DNA of 64,000 bases from Anagrus nilaparvatae (GCA_022575985.1 JAKSXM010000247.1:7897501-7961500), one strand, 5' to 3'. Numbered from the stretch's first letter, positions 43,072 through 55,775 are shown. The notes: generated by a model not told the origin, from the sequence alone. Made by a program: numbers and translations.

Positions 43072-44095
43072 CTACACGGTAGAATTGCTTTTTTTGAAAA
43101 TTCAACCAATTGGTTTTTGATTAAATTTCCAGTAATTTTCAACCGATTGGTTGATTTTTCAACCATTTGGTTGAAAATTCGTCCAAAAGCTAAAATACAA
43201 AATAAAAATAATGTAATTATAATACAGAGTAAAAAAATGATCTGTGCATTCATTAAAAGTGAATTAATTTTATAATAGATTATATAATTAGTGATTTTTT
43301 ATGTATTATTACTTCATTTGGTTCAAAAGCCGAGGAATGACTAATTAAATTAAAATGGAATCTAAAATTTCAAGTTTTTCAAAACACAAACTCTTATTAA
43401 TGTATATCGAACAGTTTTTAGCTTCGCTATCTTGTTCAATCAATGCTCCATCTGGAAATTCGCTTTTATGAAAAACTCTGACAATAAATATAAAAAAAGT
43501 ACCTAATTACCTCTTAGGAATATTACAGGCATATTCTCATTACTAACAAAATTGTATGTATTTTAATTTCCATTTGCATATATAATGGATTATTATCAAT
43601 GAAATTTAAAAATATATTCCTTTTTTTCTTTTTATAATTTTAAACTTCTATATAAACTATAACGTCTTTACTTAAATTTAAAATTATATACCTATAAAAT
43701 CCTAATGATGTTTTTTTTTTATTAATCTATACTTTTTTTTGTAAATAAAAAAATATGTACCCTGCTGACTGGAGAAAAATTTTGAATTACTCTTTTTAAA
43801 ATTAATTTTTCAAAAAATGCACCAAAAATCTTACATATAGGTATAGTTTAAATTTAAAAATTATGGATAAATTAAATTAAGTAACCTTTTTAATTAGTCA
43901 TTCCTCAGCTTTTGAGCCAAATGAAGTAATAATACATAAAAAATCACTAATTATATAATCTATTATAAAATTAATTCACTTTTAATGGATGCAAAGATCA
44001 TTTTTTTACTCTGTTTTATAATTACATCAATTTTATTTTTTATTTTAGCTATTGGTTGAATTTTACTATTTTTGGATGAATTTTCGAGTGAAAAA
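43072..44095. mobile_element. right-arm-only foldback insert
   Basis: Inverted arms include 'taattagtgattttttatgt' (43,286) against 'acataaaaaatcactaatta' (43,935) and 'cttcatttggttcaaaagcc' against its near complement (43,905). The outer part has repeats 'caaccaattggttttt', 'aaccgattggttga', 'aaccatttggttga'. It lacks a counterpart in the left arm, so it inserted after the large palindrome formed. No gene is recognised. Confidence 0.6.
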
Positions 44096-45935
44096 TTGAC
44101 GCGTTTATGGGGGAGGGGTGGGGTGAAATGGACTTAGAATATTTTCGATTTAGGGACTTAAAATAATTTGAAGTGGGAGATAACAATCCTCAACAAGTAA
44201 CAACCCTGATAACAACAACAACACTAAAAACCATTTTGATTCCCTAAACCTTAATTATTCCAATTGGACTTGCAAGTCTCTAAATTGATATTATTCTAAG
44301 TCCATAAACCTGTATTATCCTAAGTCCTTAAGTCTAGATTTTTCAAAGCCTCTTAATTATTCAAAGTCTCATTTGACCCCACCCCCTCCCCCTTAAATAA
44401 AACAAATTTTACCCCCTACTTAAATAGGACAAATTTGACCACCCACTTAAATAGGGCAAATTTTACCCCCCCCCCCCCCCCCCCCTTAATTTTCAAGTTC
44501 TCAAGTACCCCCTCCTTATAAACATGTTCCATGTTAATATATTTTTTTAACTACTCATCAAACAAAGTAAATCGGTGAAATAGTTATCGCCCAAACTTTT
44601 AAGAAAAATTTAAGCGCAGCAATCTGATAGTGTGAAAAACTAAATTTTTACTTTTTTTGATCCTCAGAGATTGGAAATTTACTTCCACAAGAAAAAATCA
44701 ATATTTTTGAGAGTCTGATTGGAGATCTGGTATAAAACTTTTTTTTTCGAAAAGATGGAGTTCCGATCGAAACTCTTAAATTGAAAATTTTACATCTGCA
44801 GTTAATAATAGCTGACTTTTGAGGTTCAGACTACATTATCAAAAAATTAAAACGGTCGTGCAATATAATTGAAAAAACAAGTAGGTAATGCAATTTATTC
44901 AGATTTAAACTTTTTTAGAGAATAATAGCTAAAAAATTTATATTTTCTTTTATTTACAGAAATTTCTAATGATGATACTAAACGAGCTGTAGTTTATTGA
45001 TCGAAACAAAGTTTTAATAAATTGTAAATTTTTGTGTGTGTGTGTATTTCATTGATCTATCAATAAAATAAAAAAATGAAGAAGATACTAAATTTTTTTA
45101 TTTTTTATACACCAAATGTCCGTAAATACGCCAAAAAGCAATTTTAAGGGAAAAAAGTCGGAGCCGATGAAACGTCCTAAAATATTAATAAAATGTTTGG
45201 AAACGTTTTTCTGCGGACATTTGAAACAGTTTAAAGGCTTATTTCAAAAACGTTTCTAAAATTTTGGTTGTTATGTTGTATGCTTTTTTTACGTTAAAAT
45301 TAATGTTAAATTTTAACGTTAAATTTAATATCGGATTTGAACGTTTAATTTAGCATTAAATTTTAACGTTAAATTTAGTGTTGAATTTTAACGTTAAATT
45401 TAATGTTGAATTTTAACGTTAAATTTAATGTTGAATTTTAACGTTAAATTTAGTGTTGAATTTTAACGTTAAATTTAATGTTGAATTTTAACGTTAAATT
45501 TAATGTTGAATTTTAACGTTAAATTTAATGTTGAATTTTAACGTTATATTTAATGTTAATTTTAATGTTAAATTTTAGCATTAAATTTAACAATAAATTT
45601 AATGTTAAATTTAATGTTAGAACGAACATTAATTTGATCAAAAAATTTAGTTGTGAAAAAATAGCAATAATGCTTAATTTTAGAAGCATCAGGATAATTT
45701 CCATAATAACTACATAGTTGGATTAGCAAAATTATGAAGATTTTTTTTCTTCAATTTTCCGCGATAATTTTAACGTTAAATTTAACGTTAAATTTAACGT
45801 TAAATTTAACATTAAATTAACGTTAAATCTACCTTAAATTAACGTTAAAGTTACCTTAAATTAACGTTAAAATTAACGTTAAAATTTAACGTTGATTTTT
45901 AACGTTAATTTTAACGTTAACTTATTCACCGGGGG

Positions 45936-46720
45936 ACAGTGTGGTTTTTTCGCCAACTCAGTGTACTGGGTAAAATTTAAAGTGAAAAACATCATCAAAC
46001 AAGATATTATTGACAATAATATTAATTTATAAGAAATTAAAGACAGTGTTAAGTTTTTTGAATGTTAAGTTATATAAAAAAGGGTGAAAAAGAAAAAATG
46101 AACAATTTGTTTATAAGAAAAGGACAGACAAGAAAAGAATAATGAAAAAAAAAAAATTTTTATTTGAAAATTCAAAAGTACCAAACTGCTCTCTCCAAGG
46201 TTTTGGCCACGTTTTCCTTCGGAGCATCAGGACGAATCTCAGAGTAGGGTGATTTTGTTTTCCGTGGGCAAAGAAATGGACAAATTTACTAACAATAACG
46301 GTACATGTTAAAATAATATTTAAAAAAAAAAATAAATAAATAAAATTCTGAGTAACTAAAATATAAATAAATATTTTTTTAAAGTAAATACAAAATTTTT
46401 TTTTTTTATATATTTTGTTATAACATATATATATGTAAATTTTTGTTTTATATGTTTTTTTTTTGGTGAAATGACTATATGCTCGAAATTATTTTTTAAT
46501 AAATCTAGATTATAATAAAAATATTTTTGAATTTATATATGAGAATACATTTCTATCATACGTAAAATAACTTATATATTTTTTGTACACAGCAAGGTTG
46601 AAAAAAAAAAAAAAAAGCATATAAAATATTGCATTGTAAATATAAGAGTATTGTAGTATAAGAGTATTTTTAATTTTTAATAGTATACAGATGCGCTCAT
46701 ATTTTAATAAAATATATTCC

Positions 46721-46752
<32 letters not shown>

Positions 46753-46969
46753 GATTTTCAAATATCCCACAGAGGATCGCATGTACACTGAAAAAAAAAA
46801 ATAAATATATATAAAATAAAAAATTTTTTTTTTGAAAAAGGGAAACTCCATGAAAAACTTAATTTTAAAATTTTAAATTTTTAAATAATATTAAAGGATA
46901 GAATTTTCAATTCCATTTATAATTTTTCTATATAAATTCGTATACAAGTTGTGTGTTAACATCATAAAA
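45936..46969. other. AT-rich DNA, possible retrotransposon leader remnant, poly(A) runs
   Basis: The first ~120 bases may continue the LTR element's leader interrupted at 36,533. The rest contains homopolymer A or T tracts (for example 27 A's around 46,721-46,748) and no supported gene. Open frames across the T-runs are compositional artefacts. Confidence 0.35.
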
Positions 46970-47880
46970 ATGCCAAAGAATAAAAATAGTCCAAGCATAA
47001 CTTGTATCAATAAAAGCGGGAAAGATCTCTCCACACACGTCGAATTAACAAGTGATAATGTAAAGTATATATTAAGCCTTAAAACAGGATTTATAGAATG
47101 TCAAAAACAAGTATTAGAGTCCTTTACAGTTTTTGGCAGAGAAATAGATAATTTGAGTAAATCTCTTGATTCCACAAAAAAGGAGTTACAAGAGCAAAAA
47201 AATGAAGTTCAGAAATTAAAAGAAATAGTTAATAAATTAATTAATCATAACAACAATCCATCATCATCAACATCAATAAGTGAACTTCAGCAACGTGTCG
47301 ATAGGTTAGAAAGTCACAATTTATCAACAGAAATTATCCTGAGTGATAAAATGATAACTGAAATAAGCAATCGAATTCATAAAACTATCAATTTGCTAAT
47401 ACACGGGGTTCCAGAAAAAGAAACTAAAAATAATAACTTCAATCAATTGGTGAAAGTGATCAAATCTATTGATAAGGCCTTTGACAAAAAAAGTGTAACC
47501 CTAGAGAGAATAGGCTTACAAAAACATAACAAGGTTCGTCCTATAAAAATTCATTTTAAAAATAAGAAAAGTATTCCTCAAATTTTAAAGAAAAAAATTT
47601 GTTTCCTAAGGAATATGTTGTTACTCAAGATAGGAAAAAGAAACAAAGGGAAGAATATAAAAAACTCGTGAAAAGTGTAAAAGAACTTAATAATTTGAAT
47701 TCATGTGAGAAAAGATCAGTTAAATATGTTAATGGGATACCCCAAATTGTTCCCGATATGGTCAATAGACCTGTCAAGTACGTTGGTGCTGCAGGGGATG
47801 AAAATTCCACGAGTGGCACGAAATATTTCAGTGATACATCTGAAACATCTCCAATGTGCGGTGAACAATTGTGTAAATGA
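46970..47880 (+). pseudogene. LINE ORF1 protein (coiled coil plus RRM-like), frameshifted
   Basis: The first ATG at 46,970 opens 'MPKNKNSPSITC'. A Lys/Glu/Gln-rich coiled coil follows ('LSKSLDSTKKELQEQKNEVQ', 'QQRVDRLESHN'). Then comes the ORF1 core 'NLLIHGVPEKE', 'VTLERIGLQKHNKVRPIKIH'. A one-base shift in the A-run near 47,588-47,597 moves the reading to a frame with 'NLFPKEYVVTQDRKKKQREE' and 'YKKLVKSVKELN', ending at TGA 47,878-47,880. The order coiled coil - IHGVPE - LERIG - RPIKI - YV..D - QR.E.KKL is that of Jockey/CR1-type LINE ORF1 proteins, which bind and chaperone element RNA. Only the single frameshift disables it. Confidence 0.65.
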
Positions 47881-48262
47881 TAAAAACTATTTATTATCCA
47901 TAAAGAACATTTAATGTAAAAAATGAAATTAAAAATTGAAAAATAAGTTATTTAATTGTGATAATACTTTAAATTTAAATTTATTTTAAAAACCTGTTTG
48001 AAGAGAGATATTTTCAAAATTTTGTAAATATTGTGATTTTAAAATTTGTTTTTATTTGTTTAAATTAGAATATTAGTAAAATCTATAAATTTAATATTTT
48101 AAAATAATTAAATTATTATATCAAATTTTGACAATTCATCCTCTTTTTAAAGTTTATAAATACTAATTTTGTGATGACCTTGACTATATGTATTGTAAAA
48201 AGGGCTCTATAGCCCTTGTATCTTATGTATAAATAAAGAAATAAATAAATAAAGAAATAGAA
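47881..48262 (+). repeat. LINE 3' UTR with AAATA tail, no ORF2 between
   Basis: About 300 bases after the ORF1 stop is the short hairpin AAGGGCTCTATAGCCCTT, then 'tgtataaataaagaaataaa' and a microsatellite tail ending near 48,260. There is no trace of endonuclease or reverse transcriptase, so this copy consists of ORF1 and 3' UTR only. Confidence 0.6.
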
Positions 48263-48635
48263 AATTAAATCATATTATAAATTTTAAATTAAAAGTTTAA
48301 AATATAGATTCGAGTATACTAATCAAATATTTTTCAGTGTACATACATTTGAAAATCTTACATAAAAATTACTTAATTCGTTGATAAATACACATATTGC
48401 ACACACACAACATACATATATGAAAGGCAAGATTTTTTTTTTTTTGTTATCCAAGTACAAATTTTAAAGTTTGAAAATATGAAATATTTTTTTTCTTGTT
48501 AAAATTGGTTGCACATTTTTGATCTTAGTATTTTTACTTGTTTATCGGAATGAATTTAATTTTTCAATTAAAAAAAAAAAATAAAAATAAGTGATGCATT
48601 CAGAAAAGTATTAAGAAAAGAATAATAATAATAAA
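48263..48635. other. AT-rich spacer, no gene seen
   Basis: Microsatellite-like A/T runs and a short CACACACA stretch. Nothing supported. Confidence 0.4.
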
Positions 48636-49272
48636 CGTGAAAATAAAAAATTTAAATAATGAAGGCTTACATCCTCGGAAGCTGCAAAAGGTCCTAGTCT
48701 GCGCAGACAAGGCACCGGTTCCAGTATCCATGGAGGATGTACAAGCAGAATTATTTAACGAAAAAACTTTTAAGCTCAGTATTTACAGTAAAAATAGAGT
48801 CAAATTTAATATATTACCCCCACTAATGACATAATCCCGCAGTAAAATTATACTGGGGACAATGTGCTTAAGGCTGCAGGAGTAAGCACTAATGACAGGT
48901 TGATGTCACTAGGTAAATGTGGCACGTATGATGGAATAGTGTCACCAAGCCGTAAGGCTAGGGACAAGGTGTTAGTCGATGGTAATATCGGCAACACAGG
49001 GATGACCATGGTAGACGTACCCAGGCATTCGGAAGTCATACCTTGTCATTCGTCATTGAGTGGGGAGAAAACACTAATGACAGGTGGATGTCACTGGGTG
49101 AATATTCTAGTGACATGTATGACGGAGTATTGTCACCAAGCCATAAGGCTAAGGACAAGGCGTTAGTCGGTGATAATATCGACAACGCGGGAATGACCAT
49201 GATAGATTATCTAGGCATTCGGAAGTTAACCTGTCATTGAGTGGGATGAAAAAATAAATAAATAAATAAATA
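48636..49272 (+). repeat. 3' end of another LINE, with ~185-bp direct duplication and AAATA tail
   Basis: A GC-richer block contains 'actaatgacaggttgatgtc' at 48,888 and 'actaatgacaggtggatgtc' at 49,073, repeating 'gtcaccaagcc(g/a)taaggct' and 'tttagtcg'-type phrases with a ~185-bp period. It ends ATGAAAAAATAAATAAATAA. A tandemly repeated 3' UTR ending in AAATA repeats is typical of Jockey/I-type LINEs (inference). The short frame 48,637-48,834 ('CADKAPVPVSMEDVQAEL') may be the tail of its ORF, but is not recognised. Confidence 0.5.
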
Positions 49273-49419
49273 AAGTATAAATATTTAATAAAATAAAGTT
49301 ATATGACAAGCATTATGTTAACAAAAAACTAAAATCTGATATTGCTCACCTATCAAAATCACGACTCCACATATATCCCGTTTATCTTAGACAAAAGACC
49401 CAAGTTTTCTCTAAAATGT

Positions 49420-50400
49420 ATTTTAATTTAAAACCAGCTTCTGAAGCAGGTCTAACTTATGTAAACACAAAAGTTTATTGGGAATTCATCGATATAATTT
49501 ATTACCAATAGTTCAAAATCTTTGTACGAGAAAGAATCATGAGGCATGAAATCATCCTGTTTGCATAATTGAAAATTATTTGATAAATATGAAAATTATT
49601 TGATAAATAAAATCCAAACTAGAATGTATAATCAAATTTGGACCTAAAAAAATATAAAATCCATGTAATTAGTATTTTACATTACAAGTATAGTTTCATT
49701 GATGCATTCTCAAAAAGCTTTGGAAAGCAATTACTGAATTTTATATACAGTTTGGGTCCAAATTTGATAAAATTCTAATTTAAATCTACTTTGTTAAGTA
49801 GTTTTCATTTATTTAAGCAGGCTTAATTCATTGCTTCTGATTCTTACACACAAAAACATCCAGGATTTTAGAAAGAGCCATTACGATATATGAATTCCCA
49901 ATAAACTTGTTCAAGTGATTACTGTTTTTTTTACTTCTGTAATAGTGAATACCAAATTGCATATTAATTTAAAACAAACTTCTAAAGAGGGTCTAACTTA
50001 TGTAAATATAAAAGTTTTTAGGTTTTCAACGATATGGTTTATTACCAAGTTCTGGATGTTTGTACGAGTAAGAATCATAAGCCTTGAATTCATCCTGTTT
50101 GCATAATTGAAAATTATTTGATAAATAAAACCAAACTAGAATGTATAATCAAATTTGGACCTAAAAAAATATAAAATCCATGTAATAAGTATTTTACAAG
50201 TAGTTTTATTGATGTGTTCTTAAAAAGCCTTGGAAAGCCATTACTGGATTTTATATACAGTTTGGGTCCAAATTTTATAAAATTCTAATTTAAATCTACT
50301 TTGTCAAGTAGTTTTCATTTATATAAGCAGGCTTAATTCTTTGCTTCTGATTCTTACCCATAAAAATATCCGGGATTTTAGAAAGAGCCATTACGATGAA
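49420..50400 (+). repeat. two direct copies of a ~480-bp repeat
   Basis: 'taatttaaaaccagcttctg', 'gtctaacttatgtaaaca', 'aatttggacctaaaaaaata' and 'cagtttgggtccaaattt' occur in the same order at 49,420-49,900 and 49,970-50,400. A third copy begins at about 50,560 and is split by an insertion. No gene. Confidence 0.7.
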
Positions 50401-50559
50401 TTAATTCATCTATTGCATAAAGATTCTAACTTCCTAAAGTAGGTTTAGACAATGAACACAGATTACTCTAAGTTCCTCAATCCAGATCCCAGAAACCTAT
50501 TAAAGTGATTACTGTTTTTTCTACTTATTTATTGGTGAATACCAAATTGCATATTAATT

Positions 50560-52880
50560 TAAAACCAGCTTCTAAAGAGGGTCTAACTTATGTAAACATA
50601 AAAGTTTATTGGGAATTCAACGATATGGTTTATTACCAAGTTTTGGATGTTTGTACGAGTAAGAATCATAAGCCATAAAATTTACCAATTCACCCTGTTT
50701 GCATAATTGAAAATTATTTGATAAATAAAATCCAAACTAGAATGTATAAGGGCATATCTCACCAAGTGGTTATATTGCATATTTGAGGGTTTTAATGAAA
50801 ATCCAGCTTTCTGTTTAAAAAAAAAATTATTGAAATTTATTTAAATATATTTCTTCTCAAGCCTCAAGAAATTTATTTGCCTATTTTCTTTAATTATTAT
50901 GAAATAACAGCCTTGGAATGATACGAAACCCTAATATTTTGTTGGTAACCTTTTTAAGTTTTTTACATTCTTAACATTACAGAGGGAATGCCGTAAAACT
51001 ATTTGCCTTTTTATAAATAGATTTTGATAAATTAATAATACATTTAATTTCTTCACATAATTAAAACAGTGTGCTCCTTTTCTAAAAAAAATTATGCCAG
51101 CTGAAATATTGGTAACCACATTTTCCAATAAATACGACCGAAGAAAGTTTTTTAAGCCACAAATGAATGCCATGAACAATTTTTACTTCTAACTATTGTG
51201 AAAATTCTCTACAATGTTTCACAATTTGAAATTGATTTGAGAAAAACTGGTGCCTCCAATAATTTAGTAGATATCGACATCAAAAGACTTTGTTGTCGAT
51301 GCGTAATTTTGATACTAAAATCACATTTTTTAATGGCACTCGTTCAATTTTTAAAAAATCTTCGCAAAATCTTTTGTGATTTATGTAAAATTTTATCAGA
51401 TTTTAGTTTAAAAAAACGGCATAGCTTGATTCAATGCGTTGTATGTAACAACCTCAGTTTTATATAAACTAATCGTACAATTTGGAAGCGTTGTTTACCA
51501 ATAACCTAAAAATAACAAACGTGTAAGAATTATGTATATTTCATTCTTAGTTCAAAAAAGATGTTTTGGATTTGAATTTAGTGCTTTAAAAAAATAAATA
51601 ACATTATGTAGTTGTAAGTCATACTTAGTGGATCATTAAAATCTATATTTCAAGAAATATACATTTTGAAAAAAATCAAAAAATCTAAAAAAATGTTTCA
51701 AAAATCATAGAAGGCACAACTAAATGATTTAATAAATTATAATAATATAATGCGATCATATTTTAACCAGTGGTGGATTCAGAAAAGGGCCTAAGTGGGT
51801 GGGGCGCTTAAGCGAAATTTTGTATGTTTTCTTATGATATTTGTATAAAAAAAGAAAATTATGATCAAAAAGCATGCATTTTTTGGAGCTCAGGGGAGGC
51901 AATCACACTTACCACCCCCCTTTTGATTCGCCCATGATTTTAGCAGTAGTCAAATAAAAATTAGGTATAATGATAAAGAATTTTTAAAACAATTATTTAG
52001 TAATAGGAAGTTTAAAGCAGCGCTGGCTTAAAGACAAATAATTTGAATGCTTTGAGTGATTTTTTGAAACAATCAGGAACTTTTCTTACAAATTAAAATT
52101 TTATGAAACTGCAAAAATAAAAATTTGTTTAAAATAATTTTTTAATAACTAATATTTTAACTATATTTTAGGCTTTAAGGTTAACTATATTTTAGGCTTT
52201 ATGTGAGCAATGAGTTAAAGATTCAAGGGGCTTAGCCTAGCTATACCTATAGCGCAGTCTGTAGAACATTTAATTTTTTGTTTATAAAAAGATTGAAAAT
52301 TTATCTTCTTATTATTGGTTTTTGGACAGAAATAAAATTTATTGTTGTATACCTCTATATTTTCCAGTATTTTTGAGAACTAATTTCATCATTTAGTAAT
52401 TATAACCTTAAATATATTTTTTAATTTAAGAAGTTCATTTATCAAACGCCGTAGCTTAAAATTAAGTTACGCAAAGAAAATTTTAATTTTTATTGTTTTA
52501 TTAAACTTCTGTCCAAATGTCATTATTGTGTTCTCAAAAATAAAATTTAATTTATAAAATTAGAAATCTAACCACTTGGTGAGATATGCCCATAAACAAA
52601 TTTGGACCTAAAAAAATATAAAATCCAACTAATTAGTATTTTACAAGTATAGTTTCATTGATGCATTCTCAAAAAGCTTTGGAAAGCTATTACTGGACTT
52701 TATATATAGTTTGGGTCCAAATTTTATAAATTTCTAATTTAAATCTAATTTATCAAGTAATTTTCATTTATGTAAGCAGGCTTAATTCATTGCTTCTGAT
52801 TCTCACCCATAATAACATCCAGTAGATTTTTAGAAAGAGCTATTACGATGAATTCCCAATATACCTGTTTAAGCGATTAC
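50560..52880 (+). repeat. third copy of the ~480-bp repeat, split by a TIR element
   Basis: The left half (50,560-50,749, through 'aatccaaactagaatgtata') and right half (52,592-52,880, from 'acaaatttggacctaaaaa') together correspond to one unit of the repeat at 49,420-50,400. Comparison with the intact copies gives the exact insertion site. Confidence 0.75.
50750..52591. mobile_element. 1.84-kb TIR element with ATAA duplication
   Basis: The ends are inverted: GGGCATATCTCACCAAGTGG at 50,750 and CCACTTGGTGAGATATGCCC ending at 52,591. Both are flanked by ATAA (50746-50749, 52592-52595), a single copy of which exists in the uninterrupted repeat units. A 4-bp duplication is seen in piggyBac/Kolobok (TTAA) and Sola-type elements. 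The sequence here is ATAA, so the family is open. Two ~80-codon frames (50,931-51,179 minus, 51,198-51,467 plus) face each other inside and are not recognised; they may be decayed transposase pieces. Confidence 0.8.
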
Positions 52881-53089
52881 CCTCACGGAACAAAACGATT
52901 AAAATTCATTAAAACGCCAATTGAATTCAATGCTCAAATTTCCCTATCATTGAAAACGATTGAAATTCAATCGTTTTTAATGATATTTAATGATTTTAAT
53001 AGTTTTTAATCGTTTGAATGTCTTTTAACCGAAATTAAGACTCTTTTAGCGCTAAACTCTTTTATTGGATACTGAAAATTATTTGTCAA

Positions 53090-54010
53090 CAAAAAATTTC
53101 ATTTTTTTACCGAATTACAATTTTTCGGGAATTCAAAATGGCAGAGTCAAAAATTTTTTTAACGTTCAAAATGATATTTTTACTGGACTAACAGGTCAGT
53201 AAAAATATTAATTTAGTAAACATTTTTATTCATTGATACGGAATTAAATTTTCGGAAATCCAATATGGCGGACCGAAAAAAAAATGTAAAACTAGTATGT
53301 GTAATAACACAACCAACGAGCATGGAACATTTTCACTTATTGCTATACTTTTACAAAAAAAATAAAATAAAATAAAATGAGAAAATTTTCATTTTTTTAC
53401 ACTAGCATATTTTCTGATTTTCCAAGATGGCGGAACAAAAGTCATTAAAAGTAGAACAAAGTAGAAATATCTACATTACCTGGGGGTTTTTGAGGTGGAG
53501 AAAAACGTTTACGAAAATTTTCATATTTTCACCCAAACATATTTTCCAATTTTACAAGATGGCGGATAAAAAAACATGTCAGAATAAGCTTTTTATATTG
53601 CCTAAGGGTTTTCGAGGTTGTAAAGAACAAAAGAACGTTTTAATTAATAAAATTTTTCATTTTTTGGCCCCAGCATATTTTCCGATTTTCCAACATGGCG
53701 AACAAAAAACATATGAAAAAAAGAACTTTCTACATTATCTAGGGGTTTTCAAGGTTGAGAAAAACGTTTTCAATGATGAAAAAATTTATTTTTTTGCCCC
53801 AGCTTATTATCCAAATTTTCAAAATGGTGGACAAAAAAACATGTCATAATAAGCTTTTTACATTGCCTGGTGGTTTTTGAGGTTGAAAATAAGGCTTTTA
53901 TGAATGAAAATTTTCATTTTCTGGTCACAGCATATTTTCCAATTTTCCAAAATGGCGGCTTAGAATAAGGTTTTTATATTGCCGGGTGGGTTTTCTAGGA
54001 TGAGTAAAAT
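53090..54010 (+). repeat. second locus of the AAGATGGCGGAC satellite (~130-bp period)
   Basis: 'ccaagatggcgga'-type markers occur at about 53,133, 53,264, 53,422, 53,559, 53,692, 53,823 and 53,949. Each is preceded by 'catattttcc(a/g)attt' and followed by 'ggggtttt(c/t)gaggttga'. The same unit forms the array at 17.5-20.5 kb. The open frame 53,427-53,849 arises because the period happens to keep one frame open. Confidence 0.8.
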
Positions 54011-54044
54011 GTTTTTAATAATGTTTTCTTTTCACTCCGTAATA

Positions 54045-55765
54045 TTTTTGCTAATGACAATTCCATTGCAAAAATTGTTACTTATCGGCAAAACAGCTCA
54101 TAGCATAAAAAATTGATATTATCAAAATGGGTTGCAAGGGGCCAAGCTTCCAATTAATAGATGGTATATGTTTTTTCGTAAGAGATACTAATTATACATT
54201 TATCATAAAAGTTTCTAATTAGTATTATTATTAGTTTTTAATATTATAGTTACAATTTTGCATAAAATGTTTTTTCATAAAAAAAATCCCAAGCACTTGA
54301 AGTTTCCTATTTAAATAACATGGGAATTTTGAGTTTTTAGCTATACAAATTTTTACACAGGCCACAAAGCGTTTTAAAAAGCTAATTTTTACTGGAAAAC
54401 ATACTTTCATATGTTGTAAAGACATGCACACAGCCGTGACTTCATTCTCAAGGAAATTCTGGGGGTAGAAACACAAATTTACGTGTTGGTTCAATTTTAA
54501 AAAACAGGGTTTTTCGGTAATTTTCGATAAAACGCTGCAACCTCAAAAATTAACCAAAATATTTTTGGCTGAATTCATTTTTTTTTATTACAAGTGTCAC
54601 CTTTCAAACGCCATAAACCGCATTCTTTCATTATTGATCCTCTCATGACTATAGCCAATTGTCGTAACGGTAATTTTCGACTAAAAATGACTAATTTTTG
54701 AATTTTTTTTGAATTGCTGTCAAAATTGTAATTTTTGACAAAATTGAGGTTTATACGCCTTAAAAATTTTTTACGAGCTTGAAATTTCCAAAACATTTTT
54801 ACTCGCCGTTTTTCAATAAATTGTTAACCCGAGATGATAATTTAAAGTCAAAGTCTCAATTTCAGGGTTTAAAAAAAAATCAATTTTTATCATTATCTTT
54901 GAAAAGTGATATCTTAAAAATTATTTGAAGAAAAGTGACGAGTAAAAAGTTTTTAGTAACTTGAAGTTTTTAAAAAAATTTTTAAGGACTATACAACTCA
55001 ATTTCGTCAAAAATTACAATTTTGGCAGCAATTTAAACAAATTTAAAAATTTTGGGTCAAAAATTACCAGTAGGTTAATTGACTATAGCTTTGAGAGAGT
55101 CAGTGGTAAAAATACACGGTTTACGTCGTTTGAAAGGTGACACTTGCAATAAAAAAAGTAGAACAACCAGAAGTGTTTTGGTTAATTTTAGAAGTTCCAG
55201 CGGTTTATCGAAAATTACCAAAAAAACCTGTTTTATAAGATTGAGCCAACATATAAATTTGCGTTTCTAGCCCTAGAATTTCCATTTAAATGAATGCAGG
55301 GCTATTTTCATGTCTTTACAACATATGAAAGTATGTTTTCCAGTAAAAATTAGCTTTTTAAAACCCTTTGTGGCCTGTGTAAAAATTTGTATAGCTAAAA
55401 ACTCAAAATTCCCATGTTATTTAAATAGGAAATTTCAAGTGCTCGGCGGCACGGGTTAAAAAAATCGAAAATCAAAATCCTTGAGCTGGGCATTTTTTAT
55501 GACCAAAGTATTCGAAAAAAAAAAAAATAAGACACACTCTAATATGCATGTATATATACTAAAAACTAATAATAATACCAATTAGGAACTTTTATGATAA
55601 ATGTATCATTTGTATTCCTTTCATAAATTAAAAACATATACCATCTATTAATTGGAAGCTTGGCCCTTTGCAACTCATTTTGATAATATCAATTTTTTAT
55701 GGTATGGGCTGTTTTGCCGATGAGTGACAATTTTCGCGATGGAATTGTCATTAGCAAAAAATCAG
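54045..55765. mobile_element. ~1.7-kb foldback element
   Basis: TTTTGCTAATGACAATTCCA (54,046) pairs with its complement near 55,745-55,765, and 'ggccaagcttccaattaata' (54,138) with 'tattaattggaagcttggcc' (55,646). 'aacatgggaattttgagttt' (54,318) pairs with its complement at about 55,398, and the inner 'ccataaaccgcattctttca' with a diverged match at 55,110. The arms are ~700-800 bp with a short centre near 54,890. No gene. Confidence 0.75.
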
Positions 55766-55775
55766 TAACTATCCA

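Larger units (their letters stand above)
36528..45935. mobile_element. giant ~9.4-kb foldback element with AACGTT-repeat ends
   Basis: The ends are inverted: CCCCGGTGCATAAGTTAACG at the left, and CCCCGGTGAATAAGTTAACG read inward from the right. The arms mirror each other over several kilobases. The outer tandem arrays of TTAACGTTAAA (36,540-36,680 and 45,770-45,920) match. So do the ~25-bp arrays 'aaatttaacgttaaaattca' (36,895-37,100 and 45,340-45,550), unique spacers, the AACATGTT-bounded block, and the central arms up to a ~35-base loop near 41,283. No ORF of a transposase is present. The arms differ by insertions: 38,340-39,950 only on the left, 41,768-42,397 and 43,072-44,095 only on the right. 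No unambiguous target duplication was found; GA flanks both ends. Confidence 0.85.

Noticed and set aside
46510..46851. 113-codon minus frame rich in Phe
   Set aside because: It is produced by long poly(A) tracts (Phe runs on the antisense strand).
50931..51467. two facing ~80-90-codon frames as genes
   Set aside because: No recognisable motif and no start/stop context beyond chance. Mentioned only as possible decayed transposase of the surrounding TIR element.
53427..53849. 140-codon + frame as a gene
   Set aside because: It is three units of the ~130-bp satellite read through. Its peptide is internally repetitive and no protein family is recognised.
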